Positions 1-10,723 of a stretch of 64,000 bases of DNA are shown here, in pieces. The stretch is from Leguminivora glycinivorella (lineage: Eukaryota > Arthropoda > Insecta > Lepidoptera > Tortricidae). Numbering within the stretch: position 1 is the stretch's first letter; each line of letters opens with the position of its first letter. Below the pieces are notes generated by a model, which saw nothing but the letters and a program-made list of their open reading frames with translations, had not been told where the DNA came from and did no database searches. Location: NCBI RefSeq assembly GCF_023078275.1, contig NC_062982.1:23322695-23386694 (forward strand), given 5' to 3'. The translations under genes and the position numbers were made by a program.

Positions 1-15
1 GTCTATTTCCAAACA

Positions 16-195
16 GATTAGGCAGAGCACACGAAACTGCACGTTTCAGTGCCACTGTTGGCAAATTATTAAAGGGTTGTCAGCCTATTCGCACACACCA
101 CAATTGAATCCATATACCATAGTTGACTTCTACGACTTCCATGTGAGGAAATGGGGTTGTGAGATTTTTAACCCATCACCACACCGGGCATCTGT
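16..195 (+). repeat. Repeat family A, copy 1
   Basis: Diverged copy of a dispersed repeat found about ten times in the window. Its landmarks are AGGCAGAGCA, TTTCAGTGCCACT, a block ending CCACAATT, then CGACTTCCATG and TTAACCCATCACCACAC. No coding potential is seen. The class (SINE-like or MITE) is unclear because no target duplication is visible at this copy. Confidence 0.6.
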
Positions 196-200
196 ATAAA

Positions 201-884
201 TTTATTATTTTACATAGACCACTAATTTAGGTATTCACTGCAAATATAACTTGGTAATCCCATATATTGATATGAGATTACAAAGTTATTGATGCAGTTG
301 TATCTAAAAAGAATTAATGAAATGAATTGGTTCAAATTTAATGAAATTTGGAATATACCATGTTTATACAATGACTACTTGGGTGCTGAAAATTAAGGCT
401 CCTAGTTTTATTCAGAACGGAGTAACAGGGGGTTGAAAATGGTCTGAAATGCTTCGAGAAAAGGATGGTACGGCCGTGCCTCTTTTTCCTCGACTTGGCG
501 GGGGCGATGCCGTGCCCGCAGAAAACTTATTATTCTCAATTAAGTATAATATATTAACACTATTGTACATATATGCAACCGAAACCGAGTCATGTATGTG
601 CCTTCTGAAATTAAAATGTGTTATTTCAGTATGTGTATACTTAGGTTTATGTTTCCTAAAGATTTATGACAGGTACTTAATGTGGTTTGTCCGAAGTCTG
701 GCCCGGATAATGTTGTTTCCTAATTTTCAACTGTACCTATATGTCTCATCAACTAGTGTTGATATTAAACTTTGTTTATACATACCTATAAATAAAATAT
801 GAACTATATATACATATTACATTCAGGTCAGAAAATGATTGACCGCCAATACATGAAACTTATGATTCATATCTTAGTTAAGGT
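201..884. other. AT-rich intergenic DNA, nothing assigned
   Basis: I see no known repeat or splice-flanked exon. A 117-codon open frame at 449-802 is tyrosine- and leucine-rich, has no recognisable domain and lies in AT-rich DNA, so it is probably chance. Confidence 0.4.
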
Positions 885-1700
885 GAAATACCCCATAATG
901 GACGGTGATGCCATTATGGACAAAAAAACACAAATCCTTCAAAATAAGTATCTAAAATTAGTTTCTAAAAACTGACGGCTATGTACCATAAACTAGAGTT
1001 GTAGAGCTGTTTCATTTTGAAGTTTCAATTAATTCGGTTATTTCTGAAGGATTTGGCGACAAGATAAAATTCATCAGTTTACTGAAAAAAATATCAAGAC
1101 GAATTCTTAGTAATGTTGCTAAGAGAGTTGAGTTAATGTATAAAATAATAAAAAAATAATACTCGGTGTAAACTTGAATGCGTTTTACTTACTGCATTAA
1201 GCATGAGATAAGGTATAAAACATACTAGTTTGTTGCTCCAAAGATATAAAGAAATGGCGTTAGTTTGCGAGTGTCCATTACTGGAACCGAAAAACTGCCT
1301 ACCTCCTATGATGGACAAGGAACAATTTACAAAACCAAAATTTACAAGAAACAATCCTATGTTAAAATAACTCAAACTAATTGTATTTATGGTATACAAA
1401 ATTGACTCATTGAGTATCAGTTGCCTTTAAAAGTAAAATTTTAAACTTATTTCACTGTCCATAATGGGGGATCCATTACTGGAGAACTGCCGTCCATAAT
1501 TGGAGAAAAAACACCTAGTTTTAATTTGTTAAGTATGAAGAAACTAATAGGAGTATCCATTCTGCAATACGCTTGAAATGTAAAAGAAGGATAGGACATT
1601 CAAGATTTAACACGCTTAGCGGTAGAATTTTTACATTTATGAGTGAAATATCAAAAACAGGCGAAATTTTTTCTTAAACTGTCCATGATTGGGTCCGTTA
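885..1700. repeat. Stretch with recurring CCATAATGGAC-type motif
   Basis: The motif CCATAATGGAC, or close variants in either orientation (GTCCATTACTGG, GATGGACAAGG, GTCCATAATTGG, GTCCATGATTGG), recurs near 889, 908, 1273, 1306, 1457, 1492 and 1681. It looks like part of a degenerate repeat element. I cannot find its ends, and no coding frame is convincing. Confidence 0.35.
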
Positions 1701-3705
1701 CCTTATTGTAAAATTGCTTGCACTTCTGCTAAATTGATTAAAGATCCACAGCATTCACCACTTTTCATACCAACTGTACTTTCCATGGACAAACAGGTTG
1801 ATACAAGGTGACCAATAATTTTCAAAATACTCAACTCGGTTAACTTTTTTTTTTATTAAACACCATACCTACATGGTACACCATACTAAATTAAAGAACA
1901 GTTATAGATACTCATATGTTGCGTTTGTAACTAGATAAGCCTTGAAATAAAGTATAACTTTCATTTATATTGTATGACTAATATTGTCGCTATTCATAGA
2001 CTGTGTGTTGTGCACTATATTTCAATTTTAATTTATTTATTTACACATAAACATACACCACCAAGCTTAGATATTGTCTTTGAATGTCGGCAAGTAAGCA
2101 AATCATAACATTAATTTAACAAAATAATGTACCACAACCAGATATGTATTTGTAGGTTACAATGTCAAAGTTAGTGCTCATTTCTAGGTAGTACTCATAT
2201 ACCTACAACGAGAGGTGCACAATTGCACATCAAACCATATAATAAAATAAATATAAATGGAGCAAGTTGCTGTCCATCATAAATGATGAACACTCAGTAG
2301 GCAACAAGAAATGTCGAAATGCGAAAATACACTAACGATTTTGACTGGAAAGGGAAAACTTTGTTGTTTTGTTTTTAAACATTGAGGTATATGTACCTAC
2401 TACGTTACGTAGTACATATACCTCAATGTTTTTTAAAAAACAATTGCGAGCTCGTTATCAACTTTTGTCACTAAAACTTGAACCTTTCCGTTACGAAATA
2501 AGATTGCTATTTTTTGTATAACAAACTTCAATGAAACTAGGCGGGAATCAGTTAATACAGCCCAAGCTGACAATTAAATAAATTTCGGTTCAGTAAGTAT
2601 ACAAGACACTGTGCACTTATATTAAATTTGCTGAAGTCTATATTCTAAAACGAATTTGTACAAATAAAATGTAAGCACATTTAGACCAAATTAGACTTAT
2701 TTTCATATCCATACGACCCTTGACCGGCGCTTGTTAAAACAAACACAGGTTATGTATCAAAAAACCGAAAACGGAACAAGGAACAATGCTTTTATATTCA
2801 GTGTTTTTTTTAACTCTTTAACAACAATAACATTTATATTCATTATTAAACATTTGTAAATTCTTTACTTATTATTACATTAGTTTTGGCATAAATTCAA
2901 GCTACATAACAATGCAAATAATATTAGGTAGTAAGTATTTTAAAAAACATTAAGCTACACCGGATCCCCAATGACATAGTGTAGCCAGGCTAGTAAATTT
3001 TACTTAACATCTACAATAATTCGATAGCAAAATATGTTAAATTAACCGTATTTATTATTAATCAAACGATATTTCTAACACTTGTATGTGATTAACGTGA
3101 CAGTAGGTAGGTAATAGGTATATCTCTCTCGCGCCAATCATGTGCTGCTGTCGTCATGTCACATTTTTTTTTCGTTTGGCGTTTGTCGATTGTCAACTAT
3201 GCTAGCACCATTGAAGAACAAGGAGAAGAATTCCATTTTCGTAGTTTCAAAGGCTAAATGCATTTAAAAACTTTCCAACACAGCCAAATGCCGCTTTTCA
3301 CATTAATCGATAAGATTATCCAATATTTGTAGCCGGAAATCAGAAGGTGCGGCCAACTTCAGATAGCCGTGTTTGATCACTCGATTATAATTCGATAAAT
3401 CAATACAAATACAAATATTAAAAGAGGTCCTAGCGTTAGTGTCGTTTACGACATTTATGACATCATTTCGATAAAATTGTTATCGAAAAACGACGCAAGC
3501 GCATGATGCGTTCGGTTTATACTTGTGATATATTTTTTGCGACTCTTTATCTTGGCTGTGAAGGCAAGTTGTACTAAGTTTTCTAGATGGGTTTCATGAA
3601 CCTGAGACCTTCAACTTGTATGCTATTTACAGTTTAGTGTTAGTGCAGTTACCTTTTAGTGATAAGATGGATTATTAAACATACTGCCAGAAATCACCTG
3701 CTGAA
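1701..3705. other. Intergenic DNA, only a hairpin at 2377-2431
   Basis: AT-rich sequence without a convincing gene. The one clear structure is a perfect hairpin, listed separately. The stretch near 3120-3230 is less AT-rich but shows no open frame or splice pattern I can support. Confidence 0.4.
2377..2431. repeat. Perfect 20-bp-arm hairpin
   Basis: The arm AAACATTGAGGTATATGTAC (2377-2396) pairs exactly with its reverse complement at 2412-2431. The 15-base loop is itself nearly self-complementary (CTACTACGTTACGTA). It could be a very small MITE or a replication-generated palindrome. Confidence 0.8.
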
Positions 3706-3905
3706 GCTCACTCCGCGATCCTTTCGCCGCGCTACAAGTACATGCCGGCGGCCGCGAGTTCGCGGCCCATTCAGCAGCGACGACCTTCGCGCGGCGCAAT
3801 AGAATTCAATGTCGTCTGCACGCGTGCGGTCCAATTGTTAATGTAGGTAAGAATTAAGAATGGCAGCGTTTTGTGAACATCTATGGAGTGAACCTTCTGT
3901 ACTTG
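3706..3905 (+). repeat. CpG-rich repeat, inverted partner at 21.9 kb
   Basis: A GC-rich block (GCTACAAGTACATGCCGGCG, then CGACCTTCGCGCGGCGCAA) followed by TTAATGTAGGTAAGAATT. The same order of blocks appears on the minus strand at 21906-22098, so this is a dispersed repeat and not a unique CpG island or exon. Confidence 0.7.
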
Positions 3906-4096
3906 TACTATTATATATAGGTACTATTATATATTCTGTGCTAAAAGTTGAATTTAATAAGCTATCGCATGATGTACATTTTATTTAATGTGTAGTAGAT
4001 AAAGATCAATTTCCTAATACGAGTAAATTCACGAACTTCACGTATTTCAAACAATATTAGACCCTCGGCAAGTCAGAACGCGGAGCATAACGGCTC

Positions 4097-4379
4097 AGCC
4101 ACGACCACCACATTCGTCTAACGCCGTGTCTTGCGTGGGCGACGGTCGCGCGACCGTCGCCGTCGCGTTTCGTACTTCCATATCGATAAGGTTTGATTTC
4201 GTATGCGTCGCATCGCCGTCGCGCGACCATCGCGCGACCGTCGCCCACGCAAGCCACGGCGTAAGCGCGACAGCGGTGATAGGCGGCCATACATTGGAGC
4301 GAGACAGAGCGATGGGACTTTTCATTCTCACGTATGGCTGCCGCTTATCGCTGTCGCGCTTAGACCAATGTCGTGGCTG
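4097..4379. mobile_element. Nested foldback element, two hairpins inside outer arms
   Basis: Outer arms (CAGCCACGAC near 4097; GTCGTGGCTG ending at 4379) enclose two separate hairpins. The first has CG-rich arms at about 4121-4168 and 4208-4262 (CTTGCGTGGGCGACGGTCGC against its complement). The second has arms at 4262-4294 and 4329-4362 (TAAGCGCGACAGCGGTGATA). The single strand would fold into a cloverleaf-like form. Several open frames here are by-products of the palindromes. Confidence 0.7.
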
Positions 4380-4399
4380 GGAAGAGCGCGGGCACTATC

Positions 4400-4652
4400 G
4401 CATTTGGCGAGTTGCGAGCGAAACGAGCCGCGAGTGCGGACTGCGGAACGAACTCGCTCGAAAATACCACTCGACGATCTCGCTTGGCACTCGTTGCACC
4501 CTTGCCTCATCGCTACATATACTATATAAAATCAAGGGTGAACAGGCATCTTCTGGGCGAGCTCACTCCATCGTAGGCCACGTCTTTGCCTTTGGCTATT
4601 CTGTGGCTAAGGGTAAGCCCATTTATAATGATAAATAAAAGAAAAAAAAAAC
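4400..4652 (+). repeat. Retroposon-like segment ending in poly(A)
   Basis: A moderately GC-rich block leads into CATCGTAGGCCACGTC, TAAGGGTAAGCCC, AATAAA and a run of A. The tail indicates retroposition. The block GCCACGTCTTTGCCTTTGGC is one I recall from lepidopteran repeats. No target duplication was found. Confidence 0.5.
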
Positions 4653-5890
4653 AATCCTGTAATTTTTTCTACGCAATAAAAAAGGTAAATGGTGGGTAGC
4701 TACATTTTTAACATTCAATACACTTGATTTAGATAGCAATTTTGACACTGGTTGTTATATTTTGCATTTTAGACACCTGCCTAATATACTGCCAACTGGT
4801 GGTTAAAAGAGGTCAAAAAAGGTGAGTGGCGTGGGCCGCGTGGGTAACAATTTGAGGCGAAGCCGAAAATTGTTAATAAAGACGCCACGAGCATTTTTTG
4901 ACTCAGTTAAACACCGTTGCATACAATACTCTTTCTACGACCAAGCACTTATTTTGAAAGAAAATTATAAATTCAACAAATACCTACTTTCAGTCATCTT
5001 AGCTATCTAGGTGGACCACCTACCATTTTGAATATGCAGTTTGAGTGCAAACATGAAAATAAAACTGTCTATGGTATGGTTCTTTGAAGCCTGGCCACTA
5101 AGACGAATCGAGCCGAGTTGAATCGAGTTCTCATACATTTGAATTCGATTCGACGCGTCGCCAATGAACGCAGCAGAAAACGAAGGAGTCTCGAAACGAA
5201 GGAGTCGAAGGACTCTGCGAATTGGTTTGTTAAGTTGGTAGCAATGCATTTACTGAACTGTAACAGCTATATCGTGCTACTGCTACTAAATGTTTTCAGG
5301 GTATAGACTAGATAGACTTGTCCTGACATCTTTTATGTAGGGTTTTAAAGTTCTATGCACGACCTTGTAACTCACGAATAACAGTACGGGAGTAGAAAAA
5401 ATAATTTAAACACTAGGTATGTGATAAAAATACAACTAGTAGCAATTAATTGCGATTTGTTTTATATCAAGATATATTATAAATATATAATTTATCGTTA
5501 TTTATATCTTGTCGGATTTGTGATAACTTGATTAACCAGAATCCTATACGGTATGCTGAAAGGGACGGTTACTGATAAAGAATATCAGCAAAAAGCGTTT
5601 CAAGGATGATAAAATTGCTAGGGATTTGTCCATCTAAAAATGTTATGTATTTATGTTATTAGAAATAGTTATATTTGTTGGAGTTTAAAAAATAAAAATC
5701 CCACGTATGTGATCAATAAATTACATTTTTACTTATTACACAATACCTAATGGCAAATATGGACAGTGCGCATTGTTTCCACGCTATAGACACCTGTGTG
5801 TGCTTTGAGGATAAAGCGTTTGATTAACAATAGATGCGACAAACTTTCGAAAATAAAAACAATTGAAGAATTAGTCACGTGACTCGTCCT
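4653..5890. other. Intergenic, mostly unassigned
   Basis: AT-rich DNA. Apart from the short repeat at 5100-5190 I see no element ends, exon or RNA gene. Confidence 0.35.
5100..5190 (+). repeat. Short repeat with inverted partner at 21.4 kb
   Basis: CGAATCGAGCC, TCTCATACATTTGAAT and GATTCGACGCGTCGC occur in the same order on the minus strand at 21377-21465. It is part of an unidentified dispersed repeat. Confidence 0.6.
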
Positions 5891-5892
5891 AC

Positions 5893-5980
5893 GGGCGGGG
5901 CGTAGCGTAGCACACTAGTTGGATAAACTTTGTCGCATCGTTGCGTCCCTATCGCACTTACAAATAGTGTTTATCACGCG
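5893..5980 (+). repeat. Dispersed repeat (GTAGCACACTAGT family)
   Basis: The order GGGCG, GTAGCACACTAGT, GATAAAC, CCCTATCGCACTTA, AAATAGTGT is repeated in the same orientation near 20148-20210. No ends or coding potential are visible. Confidence 0.5.
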
Positions 5981-6189
5981 ACCGTGCTTGCCTGCCTGGA
6001 AAAACTCTCAAACAAACTCAAAAAAATAGGCAACGTGCGTGACCATAGTGGCGCTGCTTGTCATAAATAAGGCGGCGGTCGTTGGAACTAATTTGACACT
6101 ACAGGAGCAATTTAATATGGAAAAGCCGACAAAATGAGAGCAGGAAGTCGTGCACGTAGTATAGGAAAAGTCACCGGAAATATAATAAA

Positions 6190-6398
6190 CTAGCGTTTGC
6201 CCGCGGCTTTGCTCGTGTTAAATACGATAATTGCGGAATGCTCTATACAAACTTCCACACCCCATTTTAGGGAAGTGGGGGGTTAGAAAGAGACAAAAAG
6301 TAGCCTAATGTCACTCTCCGTCCCTTCAACTATCCTATTTGCCGTGAAAGACAAACAGGGTCACACACTTTCCCATTTATAATATTAGAATAGTATAG
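6190..6398 (-). mobile_element. Helitron-like non-autonomous element (Lep1-type)
   Basis: Read on the minus strand it runs from a TACTAATATTATAAAT-type head, through a CACACTTTC and GACAGACAAAC-like block, to GCCGCGGGCAAACGCTAG. Five other copies in the window share this order. The terminal CTAG fits the CTRR end expected of Helitrons, and the family resembles Lep1-type lepidopteran elements as I remember them. It is non-coding. Confidence 0.6.
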
Positions 6399-6406
6399 AT
6401 GGATAC

Positions 6407-6922
6407 TAGGGATGTACCGACTATTGATTTGGCCGACTAGGCCGACTACCGACTAGTCGGCGCTTGGGTGGCCGATTAGTCGGCCGACTAGTCGGCTAGT
6501 CGGCCAGAACATAATTTTCGATAAATTCACATTTTGAATGTCATTATTGGTCCTTCGTTCGCGCTTTTCATGATTTTTTACAGATGTTCAAAGGTTCATG
6601 ACAATATTTATATACATTTTCCATTTTTAACAACCGGCTTGGCTTAGTACCCACTATGATCCTGCCTATGAAGTCGATAATCCTAGGTAGGAAATTTATT
6701 TCTGTGGTGATAACAGATAATTGTTGTTTTGACAAAAAAAGGAATTACTAATAGCAACATAATACAAACATAATTTTCAGCTGGTAATTTAATTTTGTAC
6801 TGTTTTTCTATCACTAATGAAGTGCCGACTAATCGGCCCTTTTTGCCGACTAGTCGCCGACTAATCGCCGACTACAAATGCGGCCGGATAGTCGGCTTTC
6901 CCGACTAGTCGGTACATCCCTA
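6407..6922. mobile_element. hAT-type MITE, 516 bp, perfect 8-bp TSD
   Basis: The terminal inverted repeat TAGGGATGTACCGACTA is matched at the far end, and the direct repeat ATGGATAC lies at 6399-6406 and 6923-6930. An 8-bp duplication is the hAT signature. Both subterminal regions carry many copies of CCGACTAGTCGG, a palindromic motif that probably binds the transposase. No transposase frame is present. It sits directly against the Helitron-like copy at 6190-6398. Confidence 0.9.
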
Positions 6923-6930
6923 ATGGATAC

Positions 6931-7343
6931 ATAGTACGCAGTAGATTTACCCGAGTATATTCGATTCCGCAGAACATCTATCTTATCTAATCTATGGCAG
7001 TCGTACAAGACCTTATTCGCTGTTACCTCACAATAGTCATGTTGTCACAGTTGGGATGGACCCTCTTGATACTTGCTACAAGCAGTTTTCATCCTTAAGT
7101 CTATAATATCAGGAAATAAGTTGTTTCGTGATAAGAAGACAATTTCTTATAATTAAAACGTTACGAAAGTGGGAATGACATGTTTAGAGTATGTACAATG
7201 TACATATTAGGGAGTTTCACAAAATGGTGCTGGAAACCTGATTCTTACAGATTCCAGTGTTTCTTGGATCGTTCTTTCTTGACCCTATTCAAGTCTGACC
7301 AGATATATATTTGCTTCGCGACATGTTGCGGAATTTCATAGAC
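6931..7343. other. Intergenic, nothing assigned
   Basis: No repeat ends or exon are recognised in this AT-rich interval. Confidence 0.35.
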
Positions 7344-7607
7344 TAAAGCCTCCGCCACACATAAAGCGTTTTGATAGCGTAGCGTTAGCGGAGCGCAATG
7401 ATAGCGGTGCGCCTGCGGAACGCTGGTGTTCCGCTCGCAATCCGCGCGCATTCCGCTCGCAATCCGCGCTCGTTAGTGCCCGCCGCGCCGGCGTCCGCTG
7501 GGCGCACCGCCAGCGTTCGTCTGGCGCACCGCTATCGTTGCGTTGCGCTGACGCTCCGCTAGCGCTCCGCCTACGCTATCAAAACGCGCATGTGAGGCCG
7601 AGCTTTA
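7344..7607. mobile_element. GC-rich foldback MITE, probable TA target
   Basis: TAAAGCCTCCGCCACAC at the left is mirrored by GTGAGGCCGAGCTTTA at the right, and GCGTTTTGATAGCGTAG pairs with CTACGCTATCAAAACGC inside. The interior is rich in short CGCTCCGC and GCGCACCGC units. Flanking TA on both sides fits a TA duplication. The start of a second copy lies at the right edge of the window (63983-64000). Confidence 0.8.
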
Positions 7608-7932
7608 ACAGCGCCCTCTTGACAATAGGTAGTTAGTCATATATTTCTGGCCAGGCTTTAAAATAAACAAGATGTCCCAAAATGTATGTTCCGACTCCAC
7701 AACGTCACTTACATACCTGAGAACCTGAGAAGTTTTTTTCTACTCGTCGACTTTAATCTGTCAATTAGGACACCACAGACTAAACTATAAGTGCTGACTT
7801 TTCAGTGTTGGATAGTCTTTGACACTCAGTCAACTATAATATTTCATTACACTTCACTTTTTAGTTAACTGAAAAAAATTCAAAAATAGAACTTCATACA
7901 AGTTAACATTAAATAAATGTCATATACAAAGA

Positions 7933-8060
7933 AAAAGTGACCAAGGCCTCCAAGTGTTCCGAGCTGGAATCGAACCAGCGTACTCCGTTAACCGGACGGA
8001 TGCCTGTAAAACCACTCGGCCATCGGATCATGAAAGCAAGGGTCGAAATTTCCAAAAATT
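7933..8060 (-). mobile_element. tRNA-derived SINE fragment
   Basis: Read on the minus strand, 7957-8026 gives a D-arm-like GGCCGAGTGG, an anticodon-stem-like TCCGT/ACGGA and a T-arm with GGTTCGATTCC (a Pol III B-box). The acceptor stem does not pair, and the flank GAAAAAGTGACC recurs at 47338 and, inverted, near 49485. It is therefore a mobile tRNA derivative and not a tRNA gene. Confidence 0.6.
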
Positions 8061-8362
8061 TTTTGTTTATAGTATAATGGTAGTGTTACTACTTAAAAAT
8101 ACAAATAAAAATATTTTCAAATGAGAATAATTTAATTTGTTCTAAGATTCATACAAGTTCTATACTAATTTGCGATAGCTGGCAAAATTTTCTGTATTGA
8201 AACACATTTTTTTTTATCTATCGACAGGACGGTTATTACAAACAATTGGTTGCCAAGTAATTCGATGTTGATACAACGGTGAACGACGCCATTAACATAA
8301 ATTTTAACTTGAATGATGATATTTTTCGTCCATTGACGATGAAGATGATGACTCATAGAAAA

Positions 8363-8507
8363 AGTATTGTAGGTATACAATAGTGATATAATTAAGCTTT
8401 TCACTCTCGTACCGGACTATTAGGCCACTCAGCAAGCTTCGTGGCCTAAACATGGTACTCGACTGAAAAGCTTTGTATTACCTATATCACGATTGTATAA
8501 AATACTA
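8363..8507. mobile_element. Foldback MITE, 145 bp
   Basis: The left arm (AGTATTGTAGGTATACAA, GTGATATAATTAAGCTTTTC, TTAGGCCAC) pairs with the right arm (GTGGCCTAA, GAAAAGCTTTG, TATATCAC, TTGTATAAAATACT) with a few mismatches and a loop of about 12 bases. It is non-coding. Confidence 0.7.
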
Positions 8508-8643
8508 TTTTTTTCACTTGTATACGCCTGACGCATATTATAGCTACAATTAATTTTTTATATATTATTTTATCATCAGGATATATACTTTAACTCCAAA
8601 ACAGCACTATCTCAACTGTAATGGCGTAAGGCGTTCTTATAGT

Positions 8644-8888
8644 TGACGACCGGTCTGGCCTGCTCGCTAAGCCGCGGTCCCGGGTCCGAATCCCGGTAAG
8701 GGCATTTATTTGTGTGATGAGGACAGATATTTGTTCCTGAGTCATGGATGTTTTCTATGTATATAAGTATTTGTATATTATATATATCGTTGTGTGAGTA
8801 CCCACAACACAAGCCTTCTTGAGCTTACCGTGGGACTCAGTCAATCTGTGTAAGAATGTCTTATAATATTTATTTATTTTTATTTTAT
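8644..8888 (+). mobile_element. SINE family C, near full-length copy
   Basis: The tRNA-like head contains CCGGTCTGGCC and the B-box GGGTCCGAATCCCGG. The body contains TTCCTGAGTCATGGATG and CTTACCGTGGGACTCAG, and the tail is AT-rich. Other copies are at 23466 (split), 33901, 45238 and 56352. It is transcribed by Pol III in principle and mobilised by a LINE. Confidence 0.75.
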
Positions 8889-8889
8889 A

Positions 8890-9430
8890 GTGTGTAGCGC
8901 TGTAGATACTGCTTGTGTGCTCGCTCTTAAACTTGATTAAAGACACCTAAAGCTTGCCTCAGTTTTTCAAGCTATAACGTCCATGCTGTCAATGACCTTT
9001 CGGTTTTCACGTTTAGCTTGGCACTACCTCTCCTGCTATAATATCACAAAGAACTCTTATAGAAGGTGTAAGCACTGCTGATCTCGCTCTTAAACTTGAT
9101 TAAAGACACCTAAATCACAGCATAATAAAGAGTACTAAGTACATTATGGCCACTCCCGCTACCCGCTGAAAGTGATGCCCACACGCTCTCGGTCACAGTT
9201 AGCGCCTGTCAAGAACGCGAACCAGTCGATTCGTCATATCTCACTCATACAAGCATGGTATGCGGTCACCTACACGAGCTCAAACTGTGTGCGTAGGAAA
9301 AGGAACTCTTTCATATAAATATCGCCATTGTCCTAGGTGTGCCTAAAGCTTTGCCTCAGTTTTCAAGCTAAAATCATCCTGCTGTCAATGACCTTTCGGT
9401 TTTCACCGGTTCAACTTGGCTCCGAGCTAA
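8890..9430 (+). repeat. Tandem duplication interrupted by a family D element
   Basis: Unit 1 (8890-9045) and unit 2 (about 9069-9115 plus 9342-9430) share CTCGCTCTTAAACTTGATTA, then GCCTCAG and GTCAATGACCTTTCGGTTTT. Unit 2 is split by the insertion at 9116-9341, so the duplication came first. Confidence 0.75.
9116..9341 (+). mobile_element. Family D element, about 7-bp TSD
   Basis: Starts CACAGCATAATAAAGAGTAC and ends GGTGTG. The flanks CCTAAAT and CCTAAAG differ at one of seven bases. Related copies lie at 16233-16482 and 45415-45631, the last with a perfect 7-bp duplication. The terminal CACA/TGTG inverted repeat is short. It is non-coding. Confidence 0.65.
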
Positions 9431-9663
9431 ATGCAGCCGCCGTTCATCAATTAGTCTTCGTCTGCTCTATCCCGGAGTCTGGCGATCGATACAGTAGTAT
9501 AGTAATAGTAATACTAGGGGAGTATTTCTGACCTCTGCCCTATTTTATAAGCACCAACGTGCTTTTGGTAGATGACCACAAATAAAACTAACAATTGTCC
9601 TGCTCCTTAGAAACTCGTCCTTGCTCTCTTTGAAAGGTCTGAAACTGTAGGTAACTTTGTATT

Positions 9664-9773
9664 TTCACATTATCAGATCGGATGTAGGATATTAAAAGGG
9701 GCCATGTTTGTCATTTTTTGCCTTTGACATACTTCCTACATCCGGTATCGAATCGGATAATGTGATAATGTGA
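9664..9773. repeat. Foldback repeat
   Basis: TTCACATTATCAGATCGGAT and TGTAGGA on the left pair with TCCTACATCC, ATCGGATAATGTGATAATG on the right. The right arm has an internal partial duplication of ATAATGTG. It is a small palindromic element of unknown class. Confidence 0.6.
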
Positions 9774-10271
9774 AGTTAGGACACTAAGTCCGTCTGTCTA
9801 AGAATGCCTGTTTGTTGCCTAAATAAATTAAAAAACAAAAACGCGTTTAAGCGAAGACCCTAGTCATATCACAGTCTTATTGGACCGTTGGTGAGTAAAA
9901 TAATAAATACGTTTCTATAATTTCTTGTCGGTCTCAAATTAAATTGACAATGGACAGCTGAGATCGAGATCTGATGCATGAAGAGCTAAATTGGCCGCAG
10001 AATAGCAGATCGATGACAGTTGGACATGACTGATAGGAAAACGTCATACCTCGTTCATTATATGTAGTTTTGTTTCTCTTTTCTGACAATTAATAAACAA
10101 TCTCTATTTGATTAGTGATGTGGCGTTTCTGAAATTTTCCAGAGAACAGAGAAATCTATCGATGATGTTTCCGAAAACATTCTCTGGTACCTAAAATCTT
10201 TTTGTCGCACATTTGGTAAATCTCTTAGTAGAAGAAGAAATGCCATAGAACCTTGAAGGCAAATACTTTGT
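9774..10271. other. Intergenic, nothing assigned
   Basis: No element ends, exon or RNA gene recognised. Confidence 0.35.
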
Positions 10272-10285
10272 TTTCATGGTAATAT

Positions 10286-10401
10286 ATTTTTTTAATGGCC
10301 TATCCCACTGCTGGGCAAAGGCCACGTTGTCACGGCGACACAAGGTGCATGCTCTCGCCAGCCGCCACAAAATGAGGTTGGTCTACCTCGGCCTTTGGTA
10401 A
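10286..10401 (-). mobile_element. 5'-truncated LINE tail with 14-bp TSD
   Basis: The direct repeat TTTCATGGTAATAT flanks the insert exactly (10272-10285 and 10402-10415). Read on the minus strand the insert ends GCCCAGCAGTGGGATAGGCC followed by a run of A, which is the C-terminal and tail signature of a common insect LINE (probably RTE clade). Only about 116 bp were integrated. Confidence 0.85.
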
Positions 10402-10436
10402 TTTCATGGTAATATTAAATAAATAAAAATAAGAGA

Positions 10437-10723
10437 GGTAAGAGCGTGCGACTTTTAATCCGGAGGTTGCAATGATTTTTTCGGAACTTATAAGCGAAAT
10501 GTCATTTGATATTTGCCAGTCGCTTAGTTTCGGTGAAGAAAAACATGTTGAGGAAACTGGACTAATTCTAATAAGGCCTAGTTACTCTTCGGATAGGAAA
10601 GTCAGATGGCAGTCGCTTTCGTAAAAGTAGTGCCTATGCCAAATCTTGGGATTAATTGTCAAAGCGGACCCAGGCTCCCATGAGCCACGGCGAATGCCGG
10701 GATAAGGCAAGGAGGATGATGAT
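10437..10723 (+). mobile_element. SINE family E copy
   Basis: A degenerate tRNA-like head (AAGAGCGTGCGAC) is followed by the family body: TTTTTCGGAAC, GAAATGTCATTTGATATTTG, GGCAGTCGCTTTCGT, CCATGAGCC and a GGATGATGAT tail. The B-box has decayed compared with the copy at 14052. Confidence 0.8.

Noticed and set aside
4400..4620. CpG-rich host promoter with TATA-like ATATACTATATAAA
   Set aside because: The block ends in a poly(A) tail and shares sequence with dispersed repeats; no downstream exon.
4126..4638. 170-codon open frame
   Set aside because: Runs through the palindromic foldback and into a repeat; overlapping frames exist on both strands, as expected for GC-rich palindromes.
7957..8026. 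tRNA gene on the minus strand (apparent GGT anticodon)
   Set aside because: The acceptor stem does not pair and position 33 is not T. Flanks recur elsewhere with inverted arms.
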